Below are positions 11,790 through 24,234 of a stretch of DNA of 64,000 nucleotides, piece by piece. The DNA lies in assembly GCA_019022495.1 (NCBI GenBank), contig JAFEKR010000010.1, positions 682,001 through 746,000 on the forward strand. Direction: 5' to 3'. Under the pieces are notes generated by a model. It was not told the origin of the DNA. It made no database searches and saw only the letters and a program-made list of their open reading frames with translations. The first letter of the stretch is position 1. Every line of letters begins with the position of its first letter. Both the position numbers and the translations under genes were made by a program. This DNA is from Epichloe hybrida (taxonomy: Eukaryota; Ascomycota; Sordariomycetes; Hypocreales; Clavicipitaceae).

Positions 11790-14700
11790 GAAGAATATAG
11801 GGAGTTTATAGATATTTTTTCTAAAGAGTTAGTAAGTAAGCTTCCTAAACTAGGAGGTTATACTTATATAATTAAATTAGAAGAAGGGAAAACACTACCT
11901 TAGGGGCCTATATATAATTTAGCTAAAAGGGAGCTAGAGGTTCTTAGAGAGTACCTTATAAGTGCGTAGCTTAAAGGGTAAATTAGAAGATTAGTTAGCC
12001 TAGCTAAAGCCCTAATTTTATTTATTCTAAAGAAAGAAGGGAAATTAAGGCTTTATATGAATTATAGAGGCCTAAATAAGATTATAATTAAGAATAAGGC
12101 CCCTTTGCCCCTTATTACTAAAATTCTTAATTAATTAGTAAGCGTAGTTATTTTCACGGTCTTAGATTTAAAAGATACGTACTACTAGCTACGTATTTGC
12201 TTAGGTAATAAGTAGAAAATAGCGTTCTATTATTAATATAGCTACTTTAAATATTTAGTAATACTATTTAGACTAGTTAACGCACTAGTGACTTTTTAGG
12301 AGTATATTAATAATACTCTTAAAGGACTTATTAATAAGACTTATATTATCTATCTAGATAATACGCTAATATATAGTAGTAAGGTTAAAGATTATATAGA
12401 GTATATTAAATAAGTTTTACATAGGTTTAGAGAGGTAAGTCTTTTTATTAACCTTAAGAAGTGTTAATTTTTAGTTAAGGAAGTTAAATTTTTAGGCTTT
12501 AAGATATTAGAGAAAGGTATTATAATAGACCTAGTAAGAGTTAAAGCAATTATAACCTAGCTAATACTACGTAGTGTTTTTAATATTTAGTTATTTCTTA
12601 GTTTTACTAGATTTTACTACTATTTTATTAAATAGTATAGTAAAGTTATTATTTTATTAATAGATTACCTTAGAGGGAATTAACTAGTAACGTTTAAACT
12701 AGAACCCTATAAGCTAGTAGCGTTTAGAGAGTTTTAATAAAGATTTTAGGAAGCGCTAATTTTAGTGCATTTTAACCCACTTATATATCTTAGAGTAAAG
12801 ATAAATGCATCTAGATATGCAATTAGGGCTATACTCACGATGTTAGTACTAGGTTACTAGCACCTAGTTATATTTATATTAAGAAAGATAACTAATACTA
12901 AATTATAATATTTAACACCTAATAGTAAATTATTAGCTATCTAAGAGGCTTTTTACATATAGAGACACTATCTTGCTTATTTAGCTTATATAATTAAAGT
13001 TATTATAGATTATTTAAACTATAAGTACCTTGCTATAAAGCCTAAGCTTACTAGTAAGTAAGTAACTATACTTAATAAGCTTTATCCTTTTAATTTTAAG
13101 ATTATGTATTATATAGAGAAATTAAATCCTACTAACTCACTTTTAAGAAAACTAGATTTTATAAGTAAGGTAAGGAAAGAGAAAGTAGTAACTATATAAC
13201 TTCCTACCTTTTTATTTAAATTTATAAATACTAAGAGATAGGAACACTATAGCAATATTATTAATACTATAGGCTCCACGAAAATATCACTTAATGTAAC
13301 TAATAGTTAGTTATAATAACGCTATAATAATACTACTAATATCTAGGGTTTTAAAAAATCATAACTTAACTATATTCCTAAAGAACCTAATGATTTAGAT
13401 AACCTTAGAAGAGTTATATTAGTAGGGTTATTTAATACTTTTTATACTTCTATTAATAAGTAATAAGCTAGCTATAGTAATACTATTAGTACCTAGTGTA
13501 TATATTATTTATTGCTTAATTATTTTAATTTTCCTATTAGACTAGCTATTTCTAATAGGGATAGACTAGCATAGGTTATTACTAGTAAGTAGCAAGGGTG
13601 CCCCTTAAAAACATTACTTATCTATATCCTTATAAGACTAAAAGCATCTATTAAACTAATCACTTATAGAGATATTATAGCTAGGATCTAATCTATTTAG
13701 AGAACCTTTTCTAAGTTTAACTCTAACTTTTTAGAAAAGAGCTTAGAATTAAAACCTCTAATTTAAGTCTTATTATATAAAGCATAGCAAGGTAATGACT
13801 TTACTATAGCTTAATTAAAGTTACTTAAAAGCAGTAATCTAGCTACGTCCTAGACATAGTTAATTAGACTCTCTAAGCTATTAATATTTAAGAATTATAT
13901 TTTTATTCCTCTAGGTATAAGAAAAGAAATTTTATTACTAACTTATAATAACCCTATTACTAGGCACTAAGGAGTAAGTAAAACTCTTTATTAGATTATA
14001 AACTAATATTATTAGCTAATAATAAAGAAAGATATAAAGGTACATATTAGCACTTATATAAATTATTAGACTTTAAAACTAAGGCATTATAAACTATATA
14101 GTAAGCTAGCTATATTACTAGTGCCTAATCACCCCTTTTAAGAATTATTAATAGATTTTATTACTAGACTTCCACTAGTAAAAGATTTAAATTAGACCTA
14201 TAATGTAATTTTAGTTATTATTAACTATTTCACGAAATATAGTATTTATATCCTTATTTTAATATAACTAACTAGTAATAGGCTAGTAACTATATTCTTA
14301 GAATATGTTTTTAAAGACTATAGAGCCCTAGAAGGTATTATAATAGACTAAGGTTCTATATTTACTAGTGGTTTCTAGATAACTTTTTATTATTTTCTTA
14401 TAATAAAGTAGCTACTTAGCACTGCTTTTTACCCCTAGATAGATAGTTAGATAAAACGTTTAAACTAGGTCTTAGAACATTATTTAAGGGCTTTTACTTA
14501 TGCTAAATAGACTAATTAAGCGGATAACCTATTAATAGCGTAATTCGCATATAATATAAGCAGTTACTTAACGTATAGCTACACACTAGTAAAGGTATTA
14601 TAAGGTTATAATCCTAGAGGTCTATAGTAAGTAGTAGTAAATATCCCTTTAGTGAATAATTAAGCTAAAAGTAAGATTTTAGCACTAAGAGAGAAGCACA

Positions 14701-15190
14701 CTATAATTAAGTAGCTTTTAAGTAACTTATAAACTTAGTATAAAAAATATTATAACTAGAAAAGAATTCTAATAAGGTTTAAAGTTAGTAACTATATTTT
14801 ATTATTAATAAAAAACATTAACTTAAGATACCCTAGTAAGAAGCTAGCTATAAAGTATTTAGGCCCCTATAAAATTAAAGAGGTAATTAGGAGTTATAAA
14901 TTAGTGTATTAATTAAAATTACTACCTAGGACTTAATTATATAATATATTTAATATTACTAGTCTTAAACCTTTTAAAGGGGACCTAATTAATATAGAAA
15001 ATATGCCCTTACTATAAGATACTATTAAAGATAATAAACAAGAGTTTAAAGTTAAGAGAATTATTTCACACTACTATAATAAAAGGCATTATAAATATCT
15101 AGTTAAATAAAAGGGCTATAATACTTTAGAGAATTCTTAGGTATTAAAAAGGGATTTTATTACTAGAGAAATTATTAATAACTATAAGTA
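11790..15190 (+). pseudogene. Gypsy pol remnant: RT, RNase H, integrase, chromodomain
   Basis: Despite stops, the plus strand shows clear pol landmarks. RT at about 11790-12420 has peptides like KKEGKLRLYMNYRGLNKI and a YLDN core at about 12350 where active copies have YLDD. RNase H is at about 12640-13060. The integrase zinc-finger region is at about 13950-14080, and the integrase C-terminal catalytic part near 14430-14620 reads FYP-TD-Q followed by LEHYLRAFTYA. The chromodomain at about 15040-15190 reads HYKYLVK-KGYNTLENS, with stops exactly where conserved Trp belongs. Trp to stop at those sites is what G-to-A RIP predicts. The gag region upstream is interrupted by foldback copy 1. Confidence 0.85.
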
Positions 15191-16257
15191 ATAGCTAAGT
15201 AATAAAGTTAATATAAGGTAATTATATTTTATAACTTAATACACTAAAGATATTAGAAAATAAAGTTAATTTACTTAGATAACTTAAATAATCTATTATA
15301 TAGCTACTAAGCACTTATCCCTTTATAATAGAGTTAGCCCTTAAGACTACTAGTCCCTTATTATTAGTAATAGCTATAGAAGCTATAGAGAAAGAGGCCT
15401 TAGGAGTATCTTTATTATTAGAATCCCTCTCTTTATATATATAGACCTAAAGTATACTAAGAAGCTTAATAAAACTAATATATTTAGGTAAATTAATAGT
15501 ATTTAGTATAAACTACTAGTAAGTTAGTTAAGTATTAGCTATATATATTAAGAAAGCTTACCTTTAGGATATTCTAGGCTATAAAGTAAAGAGAGTTTAA
15601 AATATTAATCTAAGTCTTTAGATTTATAGTATTACTTAGTAGTACTATTATAGTATATTTATTATATTTTACCTTATAAGTAATATTAGTAAATATTTAA
15701 GTATAGTAAATATAACTACACTTATTAGAATTTTTATAAACTAGGATAGTATTCTATAGCTTTTTCTTTGCTTTTATAATAGGCTAGTAGTAAGTTAGTA
15801 ATAATCTAGTGTCTAGGAAATAGGATTATACTTACTTTATTTTAATAGTAATAGCTACCTTTAGGAGTAGCTTTAATAAGTTTAAATAGCCTATTATAAA
15901 GCTATATAATTTAAGCTAAAGTCTAGTAGTATATTAGTAATAACTAGGTAGATTTTAGTTAAGAGAGACATACTATAATATAGTTTTTATTATTTTAGAA
16001 GTAATAAGCATATTTTATTAAATAGCCTATTAAATATTAGCTATAAAGAAGTAGTAAGTAAGTAAAGAAGTTATACTTAAAGATTTATTATATTTAGCTA
16101 GGAAGGTTTTTTTATTAATAAGGTATTCTAGAATCTTATAAGTATTATTTTTAGGAGAATATTTTATATTATTACTTACTAATAATAGTATATATATAGA
16201 ATCTTCTTTAAAGTTATTTTACTAGTAGTAAGTTAGTAATAAAGATACTATAAGGAT

Positions 16258-17948
16258 TAGAGTATTGTTTGTAGTGTAGTTAGTGTAGTTACTAACTACA
16301 CTAACTATAAAAACTACAAATGTAGTGTTAGTAAAAAAAAAGTGGGCCTTTTTATTATATAATGTTATTATAAGGATTAAAAGAAAGCTAGTTATATAGA
16401 AGCTTTTATTATTACCTATTTACTTAATTAGTTATAGAATTTATAATATTTACCTTTTTTTAAGAATTTTACTATAACTAGGGTTATTTATAATATTATA
16501 CCTTTTTAATAATACTATTATACTTATTACTTTATTTTACTAATATAACTTTAAGAAAAACCTTCTAATTATTTTATTTACTATTATTATTAATTATTTT
16601 ATATTTTTATTATTAATTTAATTAAAAAATACCCTAAACTAATATAATTAAATTAAATTAGAAATCTAAATAAATATATAAAAGTTAATAGAATATATAC
16701 TTAGTACTTTAATATTATTATTAATATAATAAGAACTTAAAAAAAGCTTAAACTATTTATTTACTATTTAAACTAATTAAATATTACTTTAAGCTTTATA
16801 ATTCTAAAGCTTTAAGAAGTTATATATAGTAACTTTATATATCTTATTATAATAATACATAAAGAAAGAATATAATAGACTAATATTTATAATTTATTAA
16901 TAGATAACTAATAGTATTATTTTAATTACCCTATATAGCTTAAATAAGCTATAAAAATAAGTTTAACTTGTTTTTAAAAATAATACTAGGACTTAGTTTT
17001 ATATAATATATTATACTTATTATAAAAGCTTTAATAACTTTTATAACCTTAATTACTATTATTACTATAATTACTATTATTTTATATTTATTATTATTTT
17101 AAAAAAACACAAAAGAGAAAACATTTTTATAATATTAATATTTTTAAAAACCTTAAAATACTAAGTTATTAAAAACTATAGCTTTTACTATAGTAATTTA
17201 CTTATAATTACTAGTATTTATATTTAAGTTATTTATTTATTATTTATTTATTATTAAACTTTAACACTAATAATATTATAAGTAATCTTAGTAATCTTAG
17301 TAATCTTAGTAATACTAGTAATATTAGTAATATTAGTATTATAAGCTATTATAAGCTATTATATAATAAGCTATTATAAGCTATAATAAGATATAATAAG
17401 CTACTTATATTAAGTTTACTAGTAGTTTTTTTTATAGTTTTTTTAAAATAAGTAATAATAATAATTTATAGAAATATCAAATAATTTATAGAAATAGTAA
17501 ATAATATAATAAGAAGGTTTTTCTTTAAGTTATATTAGGGAAATAAAGTATTAAGTTAAATAGTATTATTAAAAAAGTATAATATTATATATAACCTTAC
17601 TTAGTTATAATAAAATTATAAAAATAATATAATATTATAAATTCTATAACTAATTTAATAAAATAGGTAATAATAAAAGCTTTTATATAACTAGCTTTCT
17701 TTTAACCTTATAAATACTAATAACTAATAAAAAGTCTAATACTATATTTATAGTGTTTATAGTTAGTGTAGTTTAGGAAAAAAAATTTGTAGTGTAATGT
17801 ATTATAGTTTTTTTTTTTATAGTTAGTGTAATGTAGTTTTTTTTCCCTTATAGTTAGTGTAGTTTGTAGTGTAGTGTAGTTTATAGTGTAGTTACTACAC
17901 TATACTACAAATACTACACTACACTACACGTTTTAGTGCAATACTCTG
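16258..17948. mobile_element. Foldback-type element, copy 2 (short form)
   Basis: It starts TAGAGTATTG and ends CAATACTCTG, with inverted arms (about 16258-16610 and 17440-17948) and a body closely matching copy 1, including the leading AAAAAAGTGGG motif. At 1,691 bp it is about half of copy 1; most of the difference is the near absence of the two tandem arrays. There is no coding capacity. Both copies are followed by CCTATAG, which may mean the element extends slightly further or prefers that site. No target duplication is convincing. Confidence 0.72.
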
Positions 17949-18395
17949 CCTATAGCTTATATTCTATTAAGAACCTTTATATAGTAAATAAGGCCTTATT
18001 ACTATTATATAGGTTACCTATAGGGATAGGTTTTTATTTTACCTTAGGTATAGTTAAAACTAAGTTAGAGGTAAGAGGTAAAGTAAGGTTAACTATTAGG
18101 GTATTAGGCTAGGCTATAATAAGTAGTTAGGTTAAGGGTCCTATAGTATTTATAGTTACTTATTATTAAAGGCATATAAGTTTTACTATTTACTTATTAA
18201 GTATAAGTTAAAGCGTTTTAAATTAGGCCTATTAAGCTACTAGTAGTGCTATAGCGTTAGATAAGGGAGTTATTATCCCCTAGCTAGGTTAGTCTTATAG
18301 TTAAAGTGTATCTATTATATCTATTAATATATCTATTAGTATTTCTATTATATCTTTTAGTAGTTATTAAAAAGGACTAAAGGAAGTCTCTTAAT

Positions 18396-18612
18396 TATTA
18401 TAGACTAGCCCTTAGGTAACTATAATAGGGCATTAATATAGTATTAAGAAACTTAAGGAGAAAGGAGAAAAGGTAAGAGGCTATCCCTAGTGATACCCCT
18501 TATACCCCCTTAGCTACTTATATAAGCCTCCTTTTCTTACCCTAACTGCTTCTGCCACTCCCCTCTCTAACTGCTATACGGACAATGCTTAGGCAAAGCC
18601 CAAGCCCTTACA
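18396..18612 (+). repeat. 3' LTR of the gypsy element, partly unmutated
   Basis: This is the partner of 6106-6322. Up to about 18545 it is mutated like the rest of the element; from there to its CA end at 18612 it keeps the original C and G bases (for example CTGCTTCTGCC where the 5' LTR has CTACTTTTACT). GATGC follows at 18613-18617. Confidence 0.85.
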
Positions 18613-18980
18613 GATGCCAATAGGCAGACCACGTGTAAGAACCCAGAAGGTGTGCTAACTTCCCCAATAGACCAAAAGATCCGTTAATGCTAGCCGTTGC
18701 TAACATTACACCTTACAATCGATTATCGATTATAAGCCCTGTCATAGGGCTCACTTCGTCAGCCCTATGCATCAGGTCTCACACCACGAAGGGGATAAGG
18801 TGCTAAACACAATGTATATAGTTAAATTGATATGTAAGGAGGGATAATAAAGGTCTAGCTAAGGGGCCACGTGGCCACGGTCTTAAGAGAGACCGCAGGT
18901 CACGTGTGTGCCTCGCGTACAGGTGCACCCAATCACAGCGCAGGCCTGCCCGGTGCCCCATTCTTTCTATGTACCCGAAC
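18613..18980. other. GC-normal spacer between the two LTR elements
   Basis: This 368-bp stretch escaped RIP. It contains inverted repeats (AGCCCT-GTCAT-AGGGCT near 18737; GGCCACGTGGCC at 18865-18876). The part from about 18630 to 18735 matches in inverted orientation 27270-27345 (GAGAACCCAG, TGCTAGCCGCTGCTAAC and CACCTTACAAT words). It is thus another piece of the dispersed repeat also seen at 5975-6060. A 64-codon minus-strand frame here shows no protein features and I do not call it a gene. Confidence 0.5.
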
Positions 18981-19240
18981 TGATGTGCGTTGGGCACGTG
19001 ACTTGAAAAGATATCCCCTAGCAGGATAAAGAAGGTTAGAAAAGGATTAGATTAAAGCTCTCTTCTATTATATAAATAGAAGGATAAAAGCTTCTCTTTT
19101 ATAAAGAAAGCTATTATATTATAGATTATATGCTTTTATTATAAATTATCGCGTTTAGTAACGTGAATCTTTAGCTCCCCTAATCTAGTTATAAGTGTAG
19201 ATTTATTTATTATAAACACTATATTTGCTATTAGGTAATA
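18981..19240 (-). repeat. Left (3') LTR of the copia element
   Basis: It begins TGATGTGCGTTGGGC in the unmutated form, where the right copy reads TAATATACGTTAGGC. From about 19020 rightward it is mutated; its last bases AGGTAATA correspond to GGGCAACA in the right copy. CGAAC lies immediately before it. Confidence 0.87.
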
Positions 19241-20799
19241 TACCCCCTAGTTAGTATTAAGGTTATTATAATTACTAACTAATATCTTAGCTAGCGGATA
19301 TATAGTATTTTAGTAATACCTAAATTTAATATAAATTTAAAGTAAGCTCTCTTACTTTTATACTTACGCTTCTCTCTTATAAAGGATCTCTTAATATAAT
19401 AGTTATAGGCTTCCTTTTCTTTCCTTTATAATACACTTTTTATTAACTAGCTTATATTTTAATTAATATAAATTCTAATATATATACTTAGGTTAAAGAG
19501 AATTTTCGCTCCTAGAAGGGCTTAACTACTCTTTAGTAAATTACTTATATTATAGCTAATTTAGCTATATATTCTTATCTAAGCCTTAGTATAGCTTATA
19601 ATAATTCTTTACCTCCCCTAGCTAGGTCTAAGTTACTTATTAGTAATTCTTTACTAATTAGTACTAAGCTACTTACTAGTAAGTTACTATCTCCTATAGA
19701 GAAGTAAGGAAAATTACCTTAAGTATACTTCTTTATAAACCTTATATCCTATAAGGGCCTAGGTAAAGGGAGAATACTTAAGGTATACTTCTCTATAAAT
19801 TTTATAAAAATAACCTATTAGTATTATACTTTCCCTTTCTCTTTAGTATATACTAATAGTATAGCCTAAATTACTTACTTCTTAAGGTTTTAAGTATAAT
19901 ATTCCCTATAATAAGTGTATTTAAGTAAGCCTTATAAGTAAGGGTAACTTAAGTTATTACTTTAAGGTTAGGTCTAGATAATCTTAGAGATATTACTTAT
20001 ATAAGGTTAGTAATTACTATTGCTTACCTTTATATAATACTTATATTCTCCTTACTAAGTAAATATTATTAGCGCTAGATAAAGATACTAAGGTAAGGTG
20101 CTTCTAATTATAATTTTCTCTAATCCTTTACTTATATATATATAAATAGTAAAGTAATACTATAAGGCACTATAACTCTAATTAAAATTTATTATAAAGC
20201 TAGATTTTATATATAGTAAGGTTATTAATTTAAGTATTAGGGCTAAGGATATTACTAAGGGCTTTTTAGTAATAGTTAAGGAGAAGGTAATTATAGTAAT
20301 AGCCTAACTTAAGGAGGTTATTTACCTTCTTATATAAGTTTATTTCCTTTATTTAAAATAGTGTTTATATATATATTTTTATATAATAGTGTTTTAAAGT
20401 CTTTATTTTATTAATTCTATTTACCTTAGTAGCGCTTTGCTTACTAAGAAGGGGGCCTTTATGTATTTCTAAGGTAATTAATTTTATACCCCTTTATTAA
20501 CATACCTATAATTCTATTATAACCTATACACTTTAAATATTATATATTATATATAAATCTATAAGACTAAGTATAGATTTAAAGCGTTTAAAGTGCTAAT
20601 AATTTAACGCCTTTATAAATCTATTAGTAAGTATCTCTTCTATTAGTAAATATATAATTTTAAAGCTTTCTTTCTTAAATTCTTACTTTAATTATATATT
20701 ATAAATATTAATATAATATAGTTAAGTATTTAATTATTTACTCTTATTAAGTATAAGCTAAATTATTTATTAATTATTATAATTAATAACCTAATCTTT

Positions 20800-22000
20800 A
20801 TAAGTATTAAATTTAATATCTCTAAATAAGCGCTATAGACTTATAGTCTCCTTTACTACCTATTATAAAGTAAGTAATTTAGCCTTTATTATAGATATAA
20901 TTACTATTATTTAGTATATAGCTTTCTAGATAATTAGTTTACTAAAGAGAGTAATTAAGTATTCTTATAATAATTTACAAGTCTTAAGATTATTTATAAA
21001 GAAGGTATTACTTAAGATTTAAAGAGCTTAAAGTTTAGTAGTTATACTATAGTATAGCATAAGTTTACTTATAATAAGTAAGTAGTAAATAGCTTAGTTT
21101 ACTGCCTTTATATGCTCTAGTCCTAGATTTATAAGGTATTATAATAACTTTACTACTATAAAAGTAATATTAGGTCTAATTATAATTATAGTATATAGGA
21201 TTAATTTAATCTTTTCCTAGTAAACCTTTATTACTTACTTCTTAGCTTTACTCTTAAACTTATAATACTTTATTACTAAAATTAGTATAGTAAGGAAAGT
21301 GCCTTTTCTTACTTACCTAAATTTTTCCCTAATCTTATTAATATATGCCTTATAACTAAGATATACTCTTTATCATTCTTAGTCTCTAATAATCTAGATC
21401 CCTAGGAAAAATCTTGCTTTATCTTTCTTATTTAATTTATATGCCTCCTTTAGGCCCTTAGAAATATAGTTAGTAATGCCTTTATTATCCTTATAAAATA
21501 CTATAAGAATATTATCTATAAAGAATATAAGGAAAACAGTCTAATCTTTTATATAGAATAAGTAAGGCTTTTCTTTACTTAATTTAAGCCTAAGCTTTAT
21601 AAGAGATTTACTTAATTCCTTAAACTATAGTTATAAAGAGTCCCTTAATCTATAGAGAGCCTTAAGTAATTCTATATATTCTCTAAGGATTATAAAACCT
21701 TTAGGAAGTTTATAAGTTATAAGTACTTTATCCTTTCTATGTTTTATATAAAGGAAGGTATTCTTAATATTATATTACTTAGTCTCTAAATTAAACCTAG
21801 TAACTAGAGCTATAAATACATAGAATATATAAGCAGTAAGTATTATAGTATAGGTTTATTTAATTATAAAGATATCTTAGAGGTCTTTGTGCACATATAA
21901 TCACGCTTTACAATAGATTAACATCCCCTTCTTATTAAACTTATAAGAAAACACCTATTTTAATAGTAATAGCTTTAATTATACTATAAAACGCTTTATT
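20800..22000 (-). pseudogene. Copia pol remnant: RVT_2 reverse transcriptase
   Basis: The minus strand reads recognisable Ty1/copia RT peptides in order. VFSYKFNKKG near 21950 is followed by YNIKNTFL (copia YDVKNAFL) and KLPKGF. Next come LLKALYRLRDSL (copia LLRALYGLRDSP) near 21640 and FFIDNILI near 21510 (the catalytic FVDDIL, second Asp mutated to Asn by G to A). Stops interrupt it throughout. The order proves minus-strand orientation. Integrase and gag should lie at higher coordinates, but I did not resolve individual motifs there. Confidence 0.82.
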
Positions 22001-23499
22001 TACTACTATATTTCTTATTCCTTTAGCTTATTAATCTCTTTATTTATTACTTTTAACTATTTCTCTTTAAATAGATAATCCTTTGCCTTTTTCTATAACT
22101 TTAGAGGTTTAGTAAGATTAGATTAATAAATAGTCCTTACCTTTCTCTTTAGGTTAAGGTATAATCTATTTTCTTTATTATAATACATATTAATTACTAA
22201 AAAAACTATTTTATAGCTCTTAAAATCCTAATCTCCTAGAAAGAGCTTATAAGGATCTCTTTTCTTAGTCTTCCTAAATTTAGTAAAGAGATTCTTTAAG
22301 TCCTAGAGGCTATTAATAAAAGCTTTATTAAGTCCTTTTTTCTTTCTCCTTATTAGTTAAGTGTAAGAAAAAACATTACCTTAAGCTCTCTTTATTTATA
22401 ACCTTAAGCTTATTTATACACTTTCTTATATTATTATTCTAAGACTCTCTATAATTTCTAACTTTATAGCTAGTAATCCCCTTAAGCCTTTTATATAGGT
22501 AACTAGTCTAGTATTTACTCCTATGGGTTTATCTTATTACTAGTTTTTTTTACTTCTTTTTCTAGCTTAGGTAGTTTATTACCTATTAAGTTATTAATAA
22601 CTTAGTCCTTAGTATTATATACTTAGTATTTTAAAACCTTATAAGGACATTAGCTTTTCTAAGCCCTTATAGTAATATCTTACTTATTACTTATTAAATC
22701 TATTATTACATTACTCTCTTAAGCATATAAATCTAAAGTATTTTACTTCTTCTTACTTTACTAAGCTTCTAGATTAAGAGTCTTTTACTCTCTAATTATT
22801 AGATTTAGTAATAGCTAAGGTATTTAAAGTCTAATTTACTTATTAAGGTATATAGCTTCTCTTTCCTTTTATTAAGAAGTTTATAAAGCTTTTACCTCTA
22901 AGTTTAAACTCTTAGTTTAATCTTATTATAGTTTAATTAAAGTTAGCATAAGGAAAAGATTTAATTCTTTATCTAATTTAGTGTTAATTTTAAGGGATTA
23001 GAAATATACCTTAAGCTTATTAATTAATAGCTCTATTATGCTCTCCTTTATTAGATTATAAAAAATTAACTTATTAAATATAATATTCCTTATTATTATA
23101 ACTTTTCCTAGTCTTAGAATCTAGATATAATATATATTAGAAGTAAAGTACTTAATAAGATATCTAATATAACCCCTAGGATTAGTCTTATAAAACTATC
23201 TATATTTATTAGCCTTATAATCCCTTTAAAGAGAATAAGCATAGTAGCTATATATATGTAATTCGCTTTAATCTAGCCTTAAGTTAGCTATAGGCTCCCT
23301 AATTAAAAGTTAAGTATTATCTTAAAACTAGATTTCTAGGATTTCTAATAGTGTTTTTTACCTAGATTATTAAATAAGACTTATATTATATAGGTACACT
23401 ACTACTTATATGCTCTCTAACTATAAGTTTAGTAAAAGCTATATGCCTATAAGTATTATATTTAATTATAATATAATTATTGAAATGTAGGGAGCTAGT

Positions 23500-24234
23500 T
23501 GCCGGCTGGCAACAGCTGTACAGGTGCAGCTCTACGGTCAGGGACTAGTAGAACCACCACGTTGAAATATTCAACGCAACGTAACGGAAGGTTTCGGCAG
23601 TTATTAACTAATAGAATTCAATCTAGATGACTTTTACGATATCTTATATACTAATAGAATTGATTTTAGTGACGTTATACGGGCAATGCGGCTGTTAGAT
23701 TGAGAGGCCTAGCTATCTAGCTAGATTAAAAAGATCTTCTTCCTCTCATATACCTACTGACCGTATTGGTGGATCCGGACCGCCAAAGAGGTCTTACAGG
23801 CCACTTTTTATTTTCCGTAAAATTCATTTGTATGTAAAATCCAAAAAATCGACTCACCACCATACAAACTAGCAACCCGTATGCACTAAATTTTAGTCTA
23901 AAAAATATTCCTACATAAAATGAAAGCCCTATCTTCTAGCTTTAATTTGCTATATGCAAGACTTTTGTACGACCTCTAGTTAAAGAGAAAATCGCTGTTA
24001 AAGATAGCTATAGGGTAACCTGCTTACGTCACCCTAGCTTACCTAATTACTAGTGGCGCTGCGGTTGTGGCTATGCTTGTAGCCACAACGCAATTGAATA
24101 ATCCACAATTGATAATTGATTTGGATTAGTCATCCACACGGTCGGTCGCAGCTGTTAACAGCTGCGACGTAGCCATTGACGGCCACCTTCGCGACCGTTG
24201 ACAGCTGCAGTGCAGCTGTCAGGCTTGCAATGCA
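23500..24234. mobile_element. GC-normal palindrome-rich insertion in the copia element
   Basis: A 735-bp island starting TGCCGG and ending AATGCA is flanked by an exact 7-bp direct repeat, AGCTAGT (23493-23499 and 24235-24241). Unlike the surrounding DNA it is not RIP-mutated, so it probably inserted later. It contains at least six strong inverted repeats: 23499-23512, 23560-23576, 24064-24089 (10-bp arms), 24145-24168 (perfect 24 bp), 24199-24221 and 24223-24237. There is no reading frame of note. TG...CA ends suggest a solo LTR; a terminal hairpin followed by CTAG and T would also fit a non-autonomous Helitron. I cannot decide. Confidence 0.55.

Larger units (their letters stand above)
6106..18612 (+). 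mobile_element. Complete but mutated chromodomain Ty3/gypsy LTR retrotransposon
   Basis: The element is bounded by two aligned 217-bp LTRs (6106-6322 and 18396-18612) and flanked by a perfect 5-bp direct repeat, GATGC, at 6101-6105 and 18613-18617. The plus strand holds, in gypsy order, reverse transcriptase, RNase H, integrase and a C-terminal chromodomain, all broken by stops. The span of 12.5 kb is inflated by two nested foldback elements (7661-10846 and 16258-17948); without them it is about 7.6 kb, a normal size. Chromodomain gypsy elements (chromoviruses) are known to target heterochromatin. The pattern of CA to TA and TG to TA changes is that of RIP, so it is certainly inactive. Confidence 0.88.

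Noticed and set aside
18803..18997. 64-codon minus-strand frame
   Set aside because: It lies in repeat DNA between the LTR elements and crosses the start of the copia LTR.
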